From the IMG/VR virus record IMGVR_UViG_3300032117_001271, positions 1 to 53,046 of that record: DNA of 53,046 nt. One strand, written 5' to 3'. Source of the stretch: a virus. Below the pieces are notes generated by a model. It saw only the letters and a program-made list of their open reading frames with translations, searched no databases and had not been told where the DNA came from. A program made the position numbers and the translations under genes. Below are positions 15,851-25,400 of this stretch, one piece after another (within the stretch, counting starts at the first letter, position 1; each line of letters begins with the position of its first letter).

Positions 15851-16360
15851 TTATCTCAGGAATTCCTGCCAGTCTAAATTATATTTGACTGAATCTATTT
15901 GATGAACACCCAATAAGAATAATACAAAGCTCGCCACACTAGATCCGCGGCCTACACCCCAAACTATACCATTTTCATTACAAGTATCTACAAAATGTTT
16001 GCACCATTGCAACAACGGAAGCATACCGCGTTCATTATAAGCCGCCATTTCGTCTCGAACACGATTACGTTGCTCGTCTGTAGTACAGCGTTGCAAGCAC
16101 CAATCTTCTACATCAAAATCTCTGTACTCGGCAGGCATAAACCAATCACTTTGAAGTGCTTGATCGAAGTCTGCAATATCGATAGATTCCAACTGCTCGT
16201 TAAATCTTTGGAAAGTAAATCCAGCAGTTTGCTCTAACTGCTCAATATCCTCAGTATAATCTACTGTAAGATCTTTGAGATTGGTTAATTTACCCTGATA
16301 GAGGGCTTTGAATATATCTAATGAATTAAAAATAGGATTACCGAATTTATCTAGGCGCAT
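15851..16360 (-). CDS. DnaE/PolC-like fragment lacking catalytic Asp motif, 169 aa
   Basis: The last 40 residues (GIVWGVGRGSSVASFVL, then LLGVHQIDSVKYNLDWQEFLR at the C-terminus) match the segment of bacterial Pol III alpha that runs from the conserved G-x-GRGS through LG-I-x-D-P-x-x-Y to FERFL. In DnaE this is followed at once by PDIDID with the catalytic aspartates; here the protein stops cleanly after FLR, and the next gene's ribosome binding site follows. The N-terminal part is acidic and Trp/Tyr-rich, unassigned. It is therefore not an active polymerase alone; it could bind DNA, nucleotide or a host replisome part. ATG at 16360 preceded by AGG. Confidence 0.75.
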   Translation of the reverse strand: MRLDKFGNPIFNSLDIFKALYQGKLTNLKDLTVDYTEDIEQLEQTAGFTFQRFNEQLESIDIADFDQALQSDWFMPAEYRDFDVEDWCLQRCTTDEQRNRVRDEMAAYNERGMLPLLQWCKHFVDTCNENGIVWGVGRGSSVASFVLFLLGVHQIDSVKYNLDWQEFLR

Positions 16361-16370
16361 AGCCTGTAGT

Positions 16371-16601
16371 TTACTTGACGTTGATTAGTTTGTCAAGACT
16401 TTTATCACGGTTAGCCATCATCTTTTCCAAAGCAAGACGTTGACGCTTGCGTTGTTCTTCGCGATATGTCTCCAAAACGCTAACCATTTGAGCTTGGAGA
16501 CCAGGATTCCTAGTCATAAAATATTTTTGAGTAAGATCATTGATCTTAGCATCGATTTCGGAATCCTTCATTTCCTGTAAATCATTAACTAACGGATGCA
16601 T
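16371..16601 (-). CDS. Small helical phage protein, 76 aa
   Basis: Unassigned. Almost entirely charged helix: MHPLVNDLQEMKDSEID start, then TQKYFMTRNPGLQAQM and an Arg/Glu-rich EEQRKRQRLALEKMM stretch, likely coiled coil. The open frame extends to 16655, but the ATG at 16601 overlaps the stop of the tail protein upstream (TAATG) and gives the natural start. Similar small helical proteins sit beside tail genes in marine T4-like phages; a scaffold, chaperone or regulatory role cannot be told from sequence. Confidence 0.7.
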   Translation of the reverse strand: MHPLVNDLQEMKDSEIDAKINDLTQKYFMTRNPGLQAQMVSVLETYREEQRKRQRLALEKMMANRDKSLDKLINVK

Positions 16602-18196
16602 TAGTATTGTCCCATGTAACGTAGATAAACATTCGCTCCGCCATTGATGGTCCACGCTTGAACCATTTGAGTTTTTAGTTGTGTACCGCTAGTTAAAATA
16701 GCAGTAGCTTGTCCAAGAGTACCACCGCCGCCTGTAACACTAACAGTCGGTGCAACAGAAGTATAGCCATCGCCTGGGTTAGTAACAGTAATTGCACCTA
16801 ATCCGCAATTTACAGCTAGCCTTGCTCCAGAACCAGCACCTGTTAATGTAATAAATGAACGTAGGCCAGACACAGGGGTTGCTAAAGTGCCTGTTGGGAA
16901 TGAACTTAGTGTTCCGATTGGTCCTGTATTGCTAGTGTATGTAACTACAATACTACCAGAACTTGTAATAGTAGCCTGGTTACTCATAATAATCGAACCT
17001 GGGAAGCCTATGTTAATTGTTGAAATAGTAGTATTTGATGGAATACCAACACCATTAATGGCCATACCAGTGACTAAGTTAGTGAAATTGTAAATATTAT
17101 TTAAAGTAGCACTAGAAGATGTGGTTGTTGCTGTGAATGTTGTTGCCAAAGTTTCAACACTAAAGATAACACTAGTATTAGAACTTAATGCAACTAAGTC
17201 ATTGAGGGCATATCCGTTACCAGCAACACCTCCAGATATTGTTCCAGCAACACTTTGACTACCTGCCGCAGTACTAGCATAGCTTACTGAGTTATATGTA
17301 CAAGCAGTAACAATAAATGTACCGTTATAGGTAGTTGGAGTAACACCTGAAACAACAATAGTTTGTCCAACAGCGTATGGTGGTACGTTAGTTGATTGAG
17401 TATTTGCAAATGTCAATGTAGCAGTAGCGCCTGTCCCGCTTGCACCGGTTGTAGCAATAGTAGGACTTAGTGTAGAAGCCGCAGTAAAAATTCCTAAGTT
17501 AGTTGCACTTGCACCAACAACTGTATATGAAGCAGTAGCAGTTGGAGCAATAGCATTAGTTAAAGGACTTCCACCACTAAAACTAATTGTAACTAAACTT
17601 GTGTAGCCTGATCCAGCATTGGATACTGCAACAGACGCCAGACTTTCACCACCAACATTGATACCCGGTGTTCCAGTACTTGGATTAATTGGAAAACTTG
17701 TATCGTAACCAATTGTACCGCCTGTGGTAGCAAAGGTTGGAGTATAAACACCTGTGCCATCGCTTTGAATTAAAATAATTGCACTACTGTAAACTGCTGG
17801 AACACCTGTGTAGTTTGGAAAACCAGTAGTAGAACCAGTAGTTGCAAATGTTAATGTTGTGTTTCCAGACAATGTAAATTTCTGAACAGCACCTTGACTT
17901 AGGTCAATGTTAACTGCACCGCTAACTCCGCTTGCAGTATACATTGTTCCTGAAAACAATTGATATAAACCATTGCTGATAGTGCTTCCAAGTAAGTTAT
18001 TAACAACCGGAGTTGATTGTGTAGCCAAATCAGCTTTTAATAACGCTACAGATTGTAGTGCAGAAATTTCTGAAGCCGCAGTTGTAAAATTGCTAGCGAT
18101 TGCACCAAAATTGGTACGAAATCCTTGGCTTGGATTATCCTGTCCTTCTACTGGAAAGTTTGCTGAAATGGTGTTTGGTGTTATTGCACTTGTCAT
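16601..18196 (-). CDS. Tail-fibre-like repetitive structural protein, 531 aa
   Basis: N-terminus MTSAITPNTISANFP then a GFRTNFGAIASNF segment, a variant of the attachment module seen in the next three tail genes (NDGTGD-x-LRTAF-x-KVN-x-NF). The rest is Thr/Ser/Gly/Ala-rich beta-structure with irregular repeats such as GSGYTSLVTISFSGG and GDGYTSVAPTVSVTGGG, typical of fibre shafts. Ends LRYMGQY. ATG at 18196 overlaps the preceding stop (ATGA); GATAAATA late-type box at 18227-18234. Likely part of the tail or baseplate fibre complex. Confidence 0.8.
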   Translation of the reverse strand: MTSAITPNTISANFPVEGQDNPSQGFRTNFGAIASNFTTAASEISALQSVALLKADLATQSTPVVNNLLGSTISNGLYQLFSGTMYTASGVSGAVNIDLSQGAVQKFTLSGNTTLTFATTGSTTGFPNYTGVPAVYSSAIILIQSDGTGVYTPTFATTGGTIGYDTSFPINPSTGTPGINVGGESLASVAVSNAGSGYTSLVTISFSGGSPLTNAIAPTATASYTVVGASATNLGIFTAASTLSPTIATTGASGTGATATLTFANTQSTNVPPYAVGQTIVVSGVTPTTYNGTFIVTACTYNSVSYASTAAGSQSVAGTISGGVAGNGYALNDLVALSSNTSVIFSVETLATTFTATTTSSSATLNNIYNFTNLVTGMAINGVGIPSNTTISTINIGFPGSIIMSNQATITSSGSIVVTYTSNTGPIGTLSSFPTGTLATPVSGLRSFITLTGAGSGARLAVNCGLGAITVTNPGDGYTSVAPTVSVTGGGGTLGQATAILTSGTQLKTQMVQAWTINGGANVYLRYMGQY

Positions 18197-20748
18197 ACGG
18201 TTATCCTATCGTCTCTGAATATAAGGTATTTATCGCTTGTGTAACCGGTGACAGCAGAGATTGTAAATCTGTCTACGGTATAATCTAGCGTGTTAAAATT
18301 GAACCCGCTAAATTGGATGTTTGTTAAAATAGTGCTACTTGTACCTGGTTTACAGAAGCAAAGTGGTACACACAGCACATATCCTAGTTGAGCTTTTTCG
18401 CCGGATGGTATACTACGCATCCATAACGGTAAGTAATTGCGTTCAGTTAACCCTACATTACTTAATCTTTCTTGCCAATTAGTAATACTACTTGGGAAAT
18501 ATGTATCGGTATTTGGATTACTAGCTTGGTATCCGCTACTATCTACTGTAATTTCATACAAAGGTCTTGCATTTAGAATACTTTCGTCGACAGTAATCGT
18601 ATCTGATTCGGTACTGTTAGTTTTAAAACTTAAAGGTAAATGTTTGCCGTTTCTTTCTAACGGATCTATCATTTGTACATATACAACTTCGTAGATACTT
18701 TCTCCGGTAACAGGATCAACAGCGGTAGCAGTTTTTAATTCGCCAAATTTAAATTGTTTGCGTTTAAATCCCAATCCCATTGCACCGACATAGGCCGCGG
18801 CCACTTCGGTTTCAATCCCTGCATACACTAACATTGTTAAACTAGTCTGTACTCCAAAATTTGGATCACTAATTCTGTAAACATCACTAGGTGTAAAGAT
18901 AGTTGAATCATTAATAAATGCCTTCCATGCACTACGTTGTGTTGGTGCTAGGAACGGTTGTGTTGTAATGTTGCTATAAGGAACACTATTAGGCGCACTT
19001 AATGAAATTGTAAAAGTCTTTGGTAAAGAACTATACTGATATTGATCACTAGCAGTTACAGTAAAGGTATAAGTTGTATCTACAGTTGTTTCACCGTAGT
19101 CGAATACACACGTACCGCCGTCAAATGTTGTTAATCCTAGTTCGCCAGTACTTGGATTATAATACTGATTAGGTGTTCCTACAATTTCGCCATCTAAACT
19201 TAGTGTTAGTCCTGGAGGTAAACTTCCGCTAGTCAGTGTATAAAGAATAGTGCTGTTAGGCACATTCGTAGTTGCAGTCACACGTAAATTTGAAATGTAT
19301 GCGGCAGGAATAGTTCCTAAATTATTAGGACTAGTCCATGTAATTTGACTGGTAACACTACCAAGAACTGTAATTGTAAATGTTTTATGATTTACAACTT
19401 CGTCGTTGACGTTTGCACTTAATCTTGTAGCAGTGATAGTAAATGTATAAACTTTAGTGATAGCTGGTTGATAAGGAACTGTACCATATACTTCACCGGT
19501 GTTGATATCAAATTGTGTACCTTGGGGTAATTCACTTAGGGTACCAATATAAAATGCTATAAGATCTGGCAAACTAATTGCCAATGGGGTAGAAATTGTT
19601 AATCTATAATAACCATCGTTTAAGTTTGTAACACTGGCAATCTGATATGTTTGACTAGTTGCATTTTCAACGTAGTTATCGAATGTAAAATATTGTCCAA
19701 TACTCGGAGTAGTTGACAAATTTGTAACAGTTACGGTATAACTTCCAGCAATATTATCAGCCAATGACACACGTTTTGTTACAGCATAAACTTCACAGTT
19801 AGTTGTTTCTAAACGAAATAAAACATCTGTGTTGTCATATAGTAATACTGGAACTGTTAGATAATTATTAGCTCTAAAAATACCTAAACTAGTATCGCTT
19901 AACCAAACTGGTGTTCTTAAAAATGTGGAGTCTGCTGTAAAGTTACCTGCAAAGCCGTCATAACTTGTACTGTCTGCACGGAATTGATCACTACCGATAA
20001 CAAATATACTGAATACTCTTTGTGCAAATGCAACGCCATCTGTTACAGTAACTCTAAACTGATAATTTGCATTTAGACTTTTTGGTAATGTACTTGGCAA
20101 ATTGTAATCAAAGAATACATCATCGTATTGATAGCTATCAAAACCATCAGTAGGAATTAAAGCAAAGTCAAATCCAGCATTATCGTAATATGCTTGGTCA
20201 AATTCACCAGTACCTGCTTCTGGGGTTAAGATTAGTTGTGGTTCGACGTATCCGCTAATTAAACCTGTATTGCTTAGTGTAAGTCCTTTTGGCAATGCAC
20301 CGTCGCCAGATGCAATAAAATATTTTAAATTACTACCCAATGCTATGTTAAGATCGAACGCTTCGATTTGATAACTGACGTATGTGCTATCCAATGCATA
20401 TAATTGTTTTGAAGGACCAATTGGAAGTTTTCCAGCACTGGTTAAAAATGTTGGAGGATTTGTTCCATTTATTTTTAAATTAAATGTGCGGTCAGCAAAA
20501 TCCGTACCTTTAGTTGCTCTAATACAAAATTGATAATTTGTTGCACTACTAACTGCAAACGGATTTCCTTTAATATGATTACCGACAATTTGTAATCCGC
20601 CAGGCAAACTACCCGAAATTACAGAGTAAGTTACACCGGTATCATTAACAACCGGTAATGCAATATTCAACGCAACTTGTTCTAAAAATGGTTGCCCATT
20701 ATTACTAAATGTGTATCCAGAAGGTTGAGTCCAGATTGTTAATGGCAT
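18193..20748 (-). CDS. Virion protein with repeated putative-Ig (He_PIG-like) domains, 851 aa
   Basis: At least three copies of the He_PIG signature (Y-x-x-x-x-G-x-L-P-x-G-L-x-[IL]-x-x-x-G-x-I-x-G): YSVISGSLPGGLQI near residue 40, GALPKGLTLSNTGLISGY near 150 and YTLTSGSLPPGLTLSLDGE near 505, with related strands near 390-440. Such domains occur on phage surfaces and bind carbohydrates weakly or act as spacers. The C-terminal ~250 residues (from about 600) differ, are richer in charged residues and may be the receptor or assembly end. ATG at 20748 with GGAG upstream. Confidence 0.82.
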   Translation of the reverse strand: MPLTIWTQPSGYTFSNNGQPFLEQVALNIALPVVNDTGVTYSVISGSLPGGLQIVGNHIKGNPFAVSSATNYQFCIRATKGTDFADRTFNLKINGTNPPTFLTSAGKLPIGPSKQLYALDSTYVSYQIEAFDLNIALGSNLKYFIASGDGALPKGLTLSNTGLISGYVEPQLILTPEAGTGEFDQAYYDNAGFDFALIPTDGFDSYQYDDVFFDYNLPSTLPKSLNANYQFRVTVTDGVAFAQRVFSIFVIGSDQFRADSTSYDGFAGNFTADSTFLRTPVWLSDTSLGIFRANNYLTVPVLLYDNTDVLFRLETTNCEVYAVTKRVSLADNIAGSYTVTVTNLSTTPSIGQYFTFDNYVENATSQTYQIASVTNLNDGYYRLTISTPLAISLPDLIAFYIGTLSELPQGTQFDINTGEVYGTVPYQPAITKVYTFTITATRLSANVNDEVVNHKTFTITVLGSVTSQITWTSPNNLGTIPAAYISNLRVTATTNVPNSTILYTLTSGSLPPGLTLSLDGEIVGTPNQYYNPSTGELGLTTFDGGTCVFDYGETTVDTTYTFTVTASDQYQYSSLPKTFTISLSAPNSVPYSNITTQPFLAPTQRSAWKAFINDSTIFTPSDVYRISDPNFGVQTSLTMLVYAGIETEVAAAYVGAMGLGFKRKQFKFGELKTATAVDPVTGESIYEVVYVQMIDPLERNGKHLPLSFKTNSTESDTITVDESILNARPLYEITVDSSGYQASNPNTDTYFPSSITNWQERLSNVGLTERNYLPLWMRSIPSGEKAQLGYVLCVPLCFCKPGTSSTILTNIQFSGFNFNTLDYTVDRFTISAVTGYTSDKYLIFRDDRITV
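18227..18234 (-). promoter_or_regulatory. T4-type late promoter box (GATAAATA)
   Basis: Minus-strand GATAAATA 30 nt upstream of the 531-aa tail gene, within the 3' end of the 851-aa gene. Confidence 0.45.
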
Positions 20749-20764
20749 TAATTATGCTCCATTA

Positions 20765-22129
20765 TTAGTTTCTGTACCAAGTAGTTGTACTTGCACGATA
20801 TACATATTGATATACTGTTCCTGATGTCACGTTATTAGTACCTGTAAATGGAGGTATAACTGTTGGACCGGCAGTCATGTTAAGTGTTGATATAGTATTA
20901 GATGCAACGGTAAAGCTACATAGTTGTTGGTCAACTGGACTTGGAGGCATAGTTACAGTTACAGTTAACCCTGTAGCACTTACTACTAGCACATTGTAAC
21001 TGGTTGTAGTACTCACTGCATACGTATTTGTGCTACCAACTGCAATGAAATTAACATTTCTTAATGTTAATCCAGATGTCGATATGTTAGTAAATGCCGC
21101 AGTTCCAGAAAACGATGGTCCATTGTTAAAAACAATATTACCGCTACCAGTTGCACCAGTTAACGTAACACCGCCAATAACAGGACTACCTGTTAACGAT
21201 GGCGAATTTAATGTAGCAGTATTTGAAAATACTAAGTTACCTGTACCAGTTGCGCCAGTACTAGTTATACCTTCTATAGTAGGATGTCCAGTTAACGTAG
21301 GAGCACTAATAGTAGGACTAGTAGCAAAAACAAGACTACCAGTACCGGTAGGATCTGTCATAATGCTGTACAATCCTAAACTAGTAGTATTGGCAAATTG
21401 TCCTAGGCTATTTCCTAAAGATGCAATAGTACCAGTTTGTGGTAATGTTAATTGAGAATTAGCTGAAACAGTTAATGTAAGATTATGGCCACCTGATAGT
21501 GTAAGGTTACCTGTTAACGATAATTGATGATCCTTAGCGTCTTGAATAGGATCGGAGCTAGTGTATGTTCCAAAATTAATCTTATTGTTGATTAAAGAAA
21601 ATCCAGATCCAAAATCCCAGCTATATCCGCCACTACCACCACTTGTGTAAGTAACAACAGGATTAGTTTCGTAACCAGTTGGAGAATTAAATGTACCCAT
21701 ATCAACTGTTAAGTTGTTGGTATCCATTAATAATTCTAATAATACAGTATCAACACGAGGATCATATCCGTATACAGTAGTTTTTGTATCACCGCCAAAT
21801 ATGTAATGATTGTTTAAATTGATATTACCACCAGCAGTTGGGGAAGTATCGTTAGATAATTTTGTACTTGATTCTAAATTAACGGTTGTACTTGTACTAG
21901 TAATTGCAACGCTATTACCAGTACTAGTTAGACTTTTAAATTCTAAGTTTAATAAATTCTTATCGGCCCAAATGCCAACACCTGATCCTACGTTTGTCGC
22001 GCCTGCGATTCCAGAATCAGTTTGTAATAATGCAAAATTGCTGTTAACTTTGTTAAATGCGGTACGTAAGTCATCTCCTGTGCCATCATTTGCATACGAT
22101 CCGATGTTGATTGTTTGAATTGTTGTCAT
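20765..22129 (-). CDS. Tail fibre protein with triple tandem repeat, 454 aa
   Basis: N-terminal module INIGSYANDGTGDDLRTAF, KVNSNF (residues 5-33), shared with the two genes that precede it in transcription order. Residues about 265-350 hold three ~33-residue repeats of the type TGATGTGNLVFSNTATLNSP + SLTGSPVIGGV (nucleotides about 21070-21360), a known shaft motif of phage fibres. The C-terminus is short and beta-rich. ATG at 22129; a weak late-like GGTAAATA at 22149-22156. Structural role in the distal tail is likely. Confidence 0.85.
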   Translation of the reverse strand: MTTIQTINIGSYANDGTGDDLRTAFNKVNSNFALLQTDSGIAGATNVGSGVGIWADKNLLNLEFKSLTSTGNSVAITSTSTTVNLESSTKLSNDTSPTAGGNINLNNHYIFGGDTKTTVYGYDPRVDTVLLELLMDTNNLTVDMGTFNSPTGYETNPVVTYTSGGSGGYSWDFGSGFSLINNKINFGTYTSSDPIQDAKDHQLSLTGNLTLSGGHNLTLTVSANSQLTLPQTGTIASLGNSLGQFANTTSLGLYSIMTDPTGTGSLVFATSPTISAPTLTGHPTIEGITSTGATGTGNLVFSNTATLNSPSLTGSPVIGGVTLTGATGSGNIVFNNGPSFSGTAAFTNISTSGLTLRNVNFIAVGSTNTYAVSTTTSYNVLVVSATGLTVTVTMPPSPVDQQLCSFTVASNTISTLNMTAGPTVIPPFTGTNNVTSGTVYQYVYRASTTTWYRN

Positions 22130-22151
22130 ATTTGCCGCTCTCTTTTAGTAT

Positions 22152-22415
22152 TTACCAAGTTCCGCTTGGATATGTTTGTCGCACCCAAATATTAGCTGTT
22201 CCTGTGGTATAAGATGCTGTGCAATAGTAGATATAAGTTCCATCGAACGCCATCATACCAGCAGTATCTCCAGATTTACCTATACTGTGTGTAGGAGGTG
22301 TGGTCTGAGGATACAAATCATTAAAGTTGTTGTTTACTTTACTGAACGCAGTACGTAAAGGATCGCCTTTGCCATCGTTGGCTGTAGTTCCTAAATTGAT
22401 TGTTTGTTGTGCCAT
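22152..22415 (-). CDS. Mini tail protein with shared N-terminal module, 87 aa
   Basis: Residues 1-36 are the shared module (INLGTTANDGKGDPLRTAF, KVNNNFNDLYP); residues 40-87 form a small domain with a GDTAGMMAFDGTYIYYCTA strand pair ending PSGTW. It is thus an attachment module plus a short head, without a shaft: perhaps a decoy or plug for an unused fibre site or a remnant of a larger fibre. The ATG at 22415 overlaps the stop of the giant fibre gene (TAATG), so expression is coupled. Confidence 0.8.
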   Translation of the reverse strand: MAQQTINLGTTANDGKGDPLRTAFSKVNNNFNDLYPQTTPPTHSIGKSGDTAGMMAFDGTYIYYCTASYTTGTANIWVRQTYPSGTW

Positions 22416-25400
22416 TAATTTCTCCCTACAGCAACTTCAATGATTCCGGCTTCACCGTAATCTTTATCTTCTAGTGCCTTACCAATGATAGCACCTAGTG
22501 TTGGATTTAGTGCTTTAACAGCATAACCAGCTGTAGCACTTGTTGTTAACATGTCGCCTTTCTTAACACGACCAACAACCTTACATGGAACACGTCCGGC
22601 TAGTGCAACGAGATTTTTCAATCCTGGACAATCGCTATACATGACATAGGCCGCTTTTTCTGTGCTACTTACGACACCAGCTAATGCTGTATCATTGATA
22701 GTTGTTGTAGTAGTAATTTCTTTATCACCACCAAAGATAACAACAGTACCAACATCATACTCTGCATCGCCTTCGTAGTATTCTGCCAAGTCAGCTGAGT
22801 ATGTGGCAATCATTGTAGATCCACCAACTAGACTAAACTGTCCTTCGAATGTTGCCTTACCATATACACTACCAGCGTTTCCTGTTCCGCCTGGAGCAAC
22901 AGGGTTACTACTTGGGTTGGCACCACCAGCAACTATTGAGTTAACAAACAAACCACTACTTGATGATGTGTCAATGTAACCACCTGAACCAAGTTGGATA
23001 GTACCACTTGGATTAGATGAACCGCTTACACTCATGTATTGCCAGTTGTATGAACCTGGGGTAGTAAAGAATACACCAGTTGTACCACTTAATGACACAG
23101 TTGGATAACTGTTTAAATTCAAACCAGCAACGTCGATAGTGCCATCGGTACCAGTTTGAACAATACTACTTGCGGCGTGTGGATTAGAACCACCCGACTG
23201 TGTAATATTTGTTGTTGTGTAATGGTTACCTAATCCAGATACTGTCGAACCGTTGAATGTTCCTGTTGAAACACTACTAACAGTCATAATACCTGTTGAA
23301 GTAAACCATTGGTTAGTAACAGCATTACCGTTTGTTACAATATTAGCAAACGAAATTGGTTGTGGATATGTTGGATTTGCATTACCAGCAACACCTGTTA
23401 AATTACCAAGTACTGTACCTGCCGACATGAACTGTAATGCAGTTTGCGGAATACCAGTTTTGTAATTACCTGTGCCATCTCCGTTAGCATTAGAAGCATT
23501 TTGTAAGTTTACCCAACCGTTTGTTTGTGTAAACACCGCACTATTGAAACTTGCTAGGCCGTTTGCGGCCTGTATCTGTTGCGGAGTTCCTGTAGGATAT
23601 GAGCTTAGTGTAGTACCATTACTAATTACAGTTGGACTTGCACTAGCCGCAGTACTTTCAACAGTTGTTGTGTAAGTAGCGCCCGGAACATTTAACAATA
23701 ACTTACTTTGTTGGATATTAGCAGTACTAATAACCATTGAATCAACAATACTATTACTATTAATTTCACTAGTTAACGAACCACCAGCACCGCCATTATA
23801 ACTGATTGAAACACTATTACCAATGATTGTACCGTATGCAGTTAATGAACCACTTGAGTAACTGTTTGCAAATGACACACTACCTGCACTTGCGGCAGTA
23901 ACAGTAAAGATACCATTGTATGTAATTGGTACACAACCAGTTATAACTACAGTTGACCCAATTGGAAATAGTGTTGAACCTGAAGTGTAAGTAATTGTTG
24001 CAGTACCGGCAGTTGTTGAACCGCCAGTAACAGCCGAACTACCAGTACCTTGAGGAACTAAAATATTTCTCCAACGACTTGAAGTCCAAGTAAATCCACC
24101 TGAACCGCCTGTATAGTTTGCAGTAACAGCAAAAGTAGATCCATCTAATGCGGCACTTACTGTGATATTATTACCAGAAATGCCTGTAATATAATAAGTT
24201 CCGTTAGTTACACCACCTTGTGAAGTACCGGCAAATATAATAGTATCACCAACTTCTAATGTTGAAACAGTACTATTTGCACTTGCTACTAAAGTAATTG
24301 TGTTCACACCTGTAGCAGTTGCTGAAACATAACCAGTAGTTGTATCGTAAACAAGAATATTTCCAGGTACTGGATTATTGATGTTTACATCTTTTTGTTG
24401 TGCAAGATAGTTAATTGCATCAACATACTGTTTGTTTGTTGCATCAGTTGCATTGATTGGCAATCCAACGTTGTTAATAGTATTATTACCCAAGTTCAAG
24501 TTTGCACTCATTGGCAAAATACCATTCAACGGTAAGAAACCTGGTTTAATTAAGTTAGCGGCTGATACAGGAGCACCACTTTGTGTTACACCCAAACGAT
24601 AATCGACGTAACTTCGAATTGCACTTTGAACTGGAACAATACTTGTCGAGTTATCGTTCATTGTTGCGTCAGTTGAGAACTGAGTAACAACAACACCTTG
24701 TTTAAATCCTAACCCGGACAAATTACTCAACGCAATTGACGCTGAGAATGTAACAGTACCAGTACCTTGGTCAACTGTAAAGAATCGACCTACACGGAAG
24801 ATACCATTTTCGTCTGTACTTACATAGAATACACGACCCACAGTTTCTTCTAATACTTGGTTAGCAGGGTTAGCAGACAATGAAGGTGGTCCGTAAATTG
24901 TATTTGGATAGTTAGTTGTATTATAACCACCGGTACCGATACCTAAGAAGTCGTGTCCTGTTACACGGCAAGTACTAATATTAACAATAATTTGTCCAGT
25001 AGTACCAGCACTACAACCCACACGAAGTGAATTGTTTGCAGTTAAACTAAATGGTCTACCAATACCTAGTGTTGAACTAGAGCTTGTAGTTGTTTCTAGT
25101 GCTACATAAGCTGTGCCAGTGAATGATCCAGGATTACTTGGATATGTTAAAACAATAGTGTTTACACCAGTGTTAGTTGTGCTAGTACAAGGCCATGTTC
25201 CATTGAACAACGGATTACTGCTACCATAGACACGATAATAAGAACCGTTAACTACATTCATTGATGCAACAGTAAATGTTACAGCGTATGTACTTGTTCC
25301 TGAACCCGATGCACTTGCGGCACTAATTGCAAATGGAGTACCAAATGTAAACGCAGTAGCACTAAAGTTCATAGTACCAGTAGCAGTTCCAGTTGATAAC

